Translations under genes and position numbers: made by a program
The notes under the pieces: generated by a model
Databases searched by the model: none
What the model saw: only the letters and a program-made list of their open reading frames with translations
What the model was told of the DNA's origin: nothing
Part shown: piece by piece, positions 7,194 to 10,708 of the stretch
Layout of the letters: every line of letters begins with the position of its first letter
Numbering within the stretch: the first letter of the stretch is position 1
Assembly (NCBI GenBank): GCA_003445095.1
Contig: DLVS01000168.1
Location: 1-10,708 of the forward strand
Direction: 5' to 3'
Length of the DNA: 10,708 bases
Source: Verrucomicrobiales bacterium
GTDB lineage: Bacteria; Verrucomicrobiota; Verrucomicrobiia; Limisphaerales; UBA9464

Positions 7194-9083
7194 CTAAATC
7201 TCCACCTGCATTCCCAACTCGACAACCCGGTTGGCCGGCAATTGAAAGAACATCGTTGCGCTCTGGGAATTACGCGCCATGACGGCAAAGAGGTTCTCCC
7301 GCCAGCGTGCCATACCGCTACGTCGCGACGGTATGATCGTCTCGCGGCTTAAGAAGAATGACGTTTCCGCCTCGCGGAATTTGAGCCCGAAATCGGCGCA
7401 TCGCCTCAGAACGTCGGGCGCGTTGGGCTCTTCCATAAACCCATACATTGCCTTGACGCGCCAGAAGCCATTCTCCAACTCCTCGACCGTAATGCGACTC
7501 GCCTCGTCCACCCTAGGCTCTTCAGCAACCAAGATGGTCAAGAAGACGACCCGCTCATGAAGGATTTTGTTGTGCTTGAGATTATGGAGTAGAGCGATCG
7601 GCACTCCGTCCGGATTTCCGGCAAGATAGACACCGGTACCTTTGACCCGTGGCAATTCCCGGCGCCGGATACTCTCGAGAAACTGGGGGGTCGGCAACGC
7701 GCTCGCCTTGATTCGTTGCCACAATAGGCGGCGGCCAGTGCGCCACGTCGTCATCAAGGTGAACAGAACGACCCCCACGACCAACGTAAACCAACCTCCG
7801 TGAGGAATCTTCAGGGCGTTGGCTCCAAAAAACGCCAGCTCGACGCCGAACGCGACTCCGCTCACCGCCGTCGCCCTCCAGAAACTCCAACCCCAAACTT
7901 TTCGTGCTGCAAAATGGAATAGCAGCGTCGTGATCAGCATGGTCAAGGTCACCGCAATTCCGTAAGCACCGGCCAAGTTCGAGGACGATCGGAATCCCAA
8001 GACCAACGCGAGACACGCCACCATGAGAGCCCAGTTGACTTGCGGAATGAAGATTTGGCCACGCTCTCGTTCGCTCGTGTGTTCGATCGCCATCCGAGGC
8101 AAATAGCCCAATTGTACCGCCTGCATGGTCAGCGAATACGCGCCGCTGATCAGAGCCTGGGACGCAATCACCGCCGCAGCCGCGGCCAGGCCCACCAAGG
8201 GAAATAACAGGGGGCGGGGCGCCAAACGGAAGAAGGGGTTCTCCGCGGCCTCCGGTTGCCCGATCAGCAGAGCGCCTTGCCCAAAGTAATTCAGAAGCAA
8301 AGCCGGCAACACCACTCCAAACCACGCGAACCGAATCGGCCGCAAGCCGAAATGTCCCATGTCGGCGTAGAGAGCTTCGCCGCCGGTCACCACCAAGAAG
8401 ACCGAACCTAAAACCACGAACGCCTGCCAGCCGTGTACATAGAAAAACTCCAGCCCGTAAAACGGATTCACGGCCTTGAATACCGAAGGATTCAGGAGGA
8501 TGCCACGCACTCCCAAGACCGCGATCATGGCAAACCAGACCACCATGATCGGCCCGAACACTCGGCCAATCGCTCCGGTGCCGGCACTCTGCACCCCAAA
8601 TAAAGCAATCAAGATTACCACGGAAATCGGCACCACGAACCACGAGAGCTGTTTGGTCACGACTTCCAACCCTTCCACAGCTCCGAGCACGGTGATCGCA
8701 GGCGTGATCATCCCGTCGCCATACAGCAACGCGGCCCCGAACAGCCCCAACAAGGTCATTACGACGGGAATCTTTCCAGCCCGCTGCTTTTCCCGTCGTT
8801 CCGGGAAGGCCAAGGATAAGAGAGCCAGAATCCCGCCTTCACCCCGATTGCCCATGCGCAGCACGAATACCACGTACTTGATCGACACGATCATGATCAG
8901 CGACCAAATGATCAGGGACAGTACGCCAAGAACGTTCGCTGGCGTGACGGGAACGCCATGCGAGGCGTGAAAACACTCCCGCATGGCATAGAGAGGGCTC
9001 GTCCCGATATCACCATACACCACGCCGAGCGCCGCCAGCGTTAGCCCGGCAAATCGGACCCGACTCAGACTTTCCTTCTCCAT
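7194..9083 (-). CDS. kup: Kup-type low-affinity potassium uptake transporter
   Basis: Kup proteins carry K+ into the cell across the inner membrane, probably by proton symport. The 629-residue product has the usual family length and both expected parts. The N-terminal part (to about residue 455) is a bundle of about twelve hydrophobic helices. The C-terminal cytosolic part ends in the family-typical FFQLPANRVVELGMQVEI. Recognisable family motifs are VVYGDIGTSPLYA near the N terminus, LLYGDGMITPAITVLGAVEGLE, GGEALYADMGHFG, NYFGQGALL and, near the end, FLSRETIIPS. The ATG read at 9083-9081 is chosen because the family N terminus begins directly before SLSRVRFAGLTLAALG; a TTG one codon upstream is less likely. 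I see no strong ribosome binding site. The gene is alone on the - strand, converges with the membrane protein gene (22 bases between stops) and diverges from the GH13 gene. Nothing suggests truncation. Confidence 0.96.
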   Translation of the reverse strand: MEKESLSRVRFAGLTLAALGVVYGDIGTSPLYAMRECFHASHGVPVTPANVLGVLSLIIWSLIMIVSIKYVVFVLRMGNRGEGGILALLSLAFPERREKQRAGKIPVVMTLLGLFGAALLYGDGMITPAITVLGAVEGLEVVTKQLSWFVVPISVVILIALFGVQSAGTGAIGRVFGPIMVVWFAMIAVLGVRGILLNPSVFKAVNPFYGLEFFYVHGWQAFVVLGSVFLVVTGGEALYADMGHFGLRPIRFAWFGVVLPALLLNYFGQGALLIGQPEAAENPFFRLAPRPLLFPLVGLAAAAAVIASQALISGAYSLTMQAVQLGYLPRMAIEHTSERERGQIFIPQVNWALMVACLALVLGFRSSSNLAGAYGIAVTLTMLITTLLFHFAARKVWGWSFWRATAVSGVAFGVELAFFGANALKIPHGGWFTLVVGVVLFTLMTTWRTGRRLLWQRIKASALPTPQFLESIRRRELPRVKGTGVYLAGNPDGVPIALLHNLKHNKILHERVVFLTILVAEEPRVDEASRITVEELENGFWRVKAMYGFMEEPNAPDVLRRCADFGLKFREAETSFFLSRETIIPSRRSGMARWRENLFAVMARNSQSATMFFQLPANRVVELGMQVEI

Positions 9084-9269
9084 CAAACGTGGCGGGGAGC
9101 TTCAGCAGGTCGCCCGGCCAAGGGCAAGCTCGGTCAGTGATCGAGTCGTCTGCGTTCGGCCGGCTCCTGGAGGCCGCGGGGTGTCGAGCGCGGCGGTCGA
9201 GTGGCACTTCCTCCGCACGAGGACTTGAGGAAGCACTGAATTGACGACACCGTTGCCGCGCTCGCCTCC
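9084..9269. promoter_or_regulatory. Divergent intergenic region between kup and the GH13 gene
   Basis: This 186-base GC-rich stretch must hold the starts of transcription for kup (leftward) and probably for the GH13 gene (rightward), because no other upstream gene could supply them within the window. I could not find a convincing -35/-10 pair for either direction. The TTGACG at 9241 is too close to the ATG at 9270 to serve as a -35 for a normal promoter. An in-frame TGA at 9237 closes the GH13 frame upstream, so the region is not coding for that gene. It contains one inverted repeat, listed separately. The role is inferred from position only. Confidence 0.4.
9207..9233. repeat. Short inverted repeat upstream of the GH13 gene
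   Basis: CTTCCTC (9207-9213) and GAGGAAG (9227-9233) are perfect 7-base inverted arms around a 13-base spacer, ending 36 bases before the GH13 ATG. It could be a protein-binding operator or a weak hairpin in the leader. Seven-base arms also arise by chance, so the call is tentative. Confidence 0.25.
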
Positions 9270-10708
9270 ATGGCCGACCTCGAATTGTTTCCAAAACCCG
9301 GTGCTAAATTCGTTCGACACGCCGGCGACCTCTTTTCGTTCACCCTCTCTGGCACTCCCACCGGTTTCGCAGCCAAACTGCGAACCAATCTCGGACGCGG
9401 CGAACGCCTCCGCGAAGAGGTCGTTCGAGCCCATTTCGGGCGGCTGCCGTTGGCGGGCGCTTCGTGGCGTGACATTCCCATGCGCGCGGATGGCCCCGGT
9501 CGCTGGGCGCTGACAGTACCTCTAACGGAAGTCGGTTTTTTCAAAGCCAAGGCCTACGCCGTTGATCCCCAGGGTCGACAACATTGGCCTCCGGGTCCTG
9601 ATATCTGCCTAAGCGTTCACCCGTCTTGGACGCGCACCGCCAACACGATCTACTGTGCCTTCCCGCGCATGTTTGGTAAGAACAAAACCAAACGCCAGAC
9701 GATCTCGCCGGAACTCGACGCTCGGCTCGCTCCCCTGGATGCCGAGGGCTATGCGGTCATACCCCCGGGTGGAAAACTCCGCGACCTGACCCGGGAACTG
9801 CCACACATTCTCGGCCAGTTGGGCTGTCGAATCCTCCACCTGTTACCGATCAACCCAACTCCGACGACTTTTGCACGATTTGGCCGATTCGGTTCGCCGT
9901 ATGCCCTGCAACACCTGACCGCCATTGATCCAGCGTTAATCGAGTTCGATCGGCGAACAACCGGACTCGATCAGTTTTCCGAATTGGCGTATCAGGTTCA
10001 TCGCTCCGGCGCGCGGCTGATGCTCGACGTGGTGATTAATCATACCGGGTGGGGCAGCGCCTTATGGGAAGACCATCCCGAATGGTTTGTCCGCAAGCCG
10101 GACGGCCAATTCGAGTCGCCGGGAGCGTGGGACGTCGTGTGGGAGGACCTAGTGGAACTGGACCAACGCCATGTTCCTCTCTGGGAGCATGTCGCGGAGG
10201 CATTTCTGACTTGGTGCCGCCGCGGCGTGGACGGGTTTCGATGCGACGCCGGATACCAGATTCCAGTTCACGTTTGGCAATTCATCACCGCGCGAGTCCG
10301 TGAAGAATTTCCGGAAACGGTTTTTCTCCTCGAAGGACTCGGCGGATCATGGGAAGCGACGGAAGCGCTTTTGGGCGACGGTGGTATGCAATGGGCCTAC
10401 AGCGAATTGTTCCAGAACTTCACGGGTGAAAGCGTTGGCGGCTATCTCGACCACACGTTCTCATCTTCGGCAAAAGTAGGTACGTTGGTCCACTACAGCG
10501 AAACACACGACAACTCGCGACTCGCGGCTCATCCGGTGCCCGGCGTCGTGGCCGCCGAACCGCCACCGCCAAATCTCGCTTGGTCCCGCCTACGCAATCG
10601 CCTCTGCGCCCTCACCAGCGTCAATGGCTGTTTCGGATTCGCGTGCGGCGTCGAATGGGCCGCTACCGAGCAAATTAATGTTCACAGCGCGCGAGGAATG
10701 GCTTGGGG
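9270..10708 (+). CDS. GH13 alpha-amylase-clan enzyme, probable glycogen-debranching-type glucanotransferase (3' end outside window)
   Basis: The frame starts at ATG 9270, the first start after an in-frame TGA at 9237, and is open for at least 479 codons to the window edge. Residues 1 to about 120 look like an N-terminal beta-sandwich. The (beta/alpha)8 barrel follows. GH13 conserved regions are visible: DVVINHT (Asp253, Asn257, His258), GFRCDAG with nucleophile Asp326 and Arg324, FLLEGLGG with acid/base Glu355, and ETHDNSR with the transition-state Asp414. An active alpha-glucan hydrolase or transferase is therefore expected. The segment TANTIYCAFPRMFG, then LGCRILHLLPINPTPTTFARFG and SPYAL, followed by NHTGWGSALWEDHPEWF, parallels the order found in the glucanotransferase half of eukaryotic glycogen debranching enzymes. 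That, and a possible downstream glucosidase domain, are inference. GlgE-type maltosyltransferase is an alternative I consider less likely. The gene is divergent from kup. No Shine-Dalgarno sequence is evident. Confidence 0.85.
   Translation, partial: MADLELFPKPGAKFVRHAGDLFSFTLSGTPTGFAAKLRTNLGRGERLREEVVRAHFGRLPLAGASWRDIPMRADGPGRWALTVPLTEVGFFKAKAYAVDPQGRQHWPPGPDICLSVHPSWTRTANTIYCAFPRMFGKNKTKRQTISPELDARLAPLDAEGYAVIPPGGKLRDLTRELPHILGQLGCRILHLLPINPTPTTFARFGRFGSPYALQHLTAIDPALIEFDRRTTGLDQFSELAYQVHRSGARLMLDVVINHTGWGSALWEDHPEWFVRKPDGQFESPGAWDVVWEDLVELDQRHVPLWEHVAEAFLTWCRRGVDGFRCDAGYQIPVHVWQFITARVREEFPETVFLLEGLGGSWEATEALLGDGGMQWAYSELFQNFTGESVGGYLDHTFSSSAKVGTLVHYSETHDNSRLAAHPVPGVVAAEPPPPNLAWSRLRNRLCALTSVNGCFGFACGVEWAATEQINVHSARGMAW

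Noticed and set aside
7582..8643. A long - strand open frame of about 350 codons inside kup.
   Set aside because: It overlaps kup in a different frame, is rich in Arg and Gly as expected of a GC-rich shadow, and shows no family features, whereas kup is clearly recognisable.

Overview
This GC-rich window carries eight protein-coding genes, two of them cut by the window ends, packed with almost no spare DNA. I see no rRNA, tRNA, CRISPR array, insertion sequence or phage gene. The longest gene-free stretch is 186 bases. The gene content, the two-PDZ Deg9-like protease pair and the small proline-rich protein with a conserved C-terminal domain suggest a Gram-negative bacterium, most likely of the Verrucomicrobiota/Planctomycetota side of the tree. 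That assignment rests on remembered family resemblance, not on a search.

Left part (about 1-7171, all on the + strand): the C-terminal part of a Pro/Thr-rich hypothetical protein; folD (one-carbon metabolism), whose ribosome binding site overlaps the stop of the preceding gene; ilvD (dihydroxyacid dehydratase of branched-chain amino-acid synthesis); an exported trypsin-like serine protease with two PDZ-type domains; a second gene of the same architecture joined to it by a 4-base ATGA overlap; and a four-helix membrane protein of unknown role. Spacings are short (11, 72, 41, -4 and about 100 bases), so several of these genes could share transcripts.

Right part: kup (potassium uptake) lies on the - strand and converges on the membrane protein with only 22 bases between their stops. 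Upstream of kup, and divergent from it across 186 bases, a long + strand gene of the GH13 alpha-amylase clan starts at 9270 and runs off the right edge. All three GH13 catalytic carboxylates are present. Its N-terminal layout resembles the glucanotransferase half of glycogen debranching enzymes.

The most interesting item is the protease pair. The first protein keeps the full His-Asp-Ser triad. The second has the same signal peptide-protease-PDZ-PDZ layout but has lost the catalytic His (now Gln) and Ser (now Trp at the aligned position). This is a translationally coupled active protease/pseudoprotease pair. The remaining genes are housekeeping or ordinary accessory genes.
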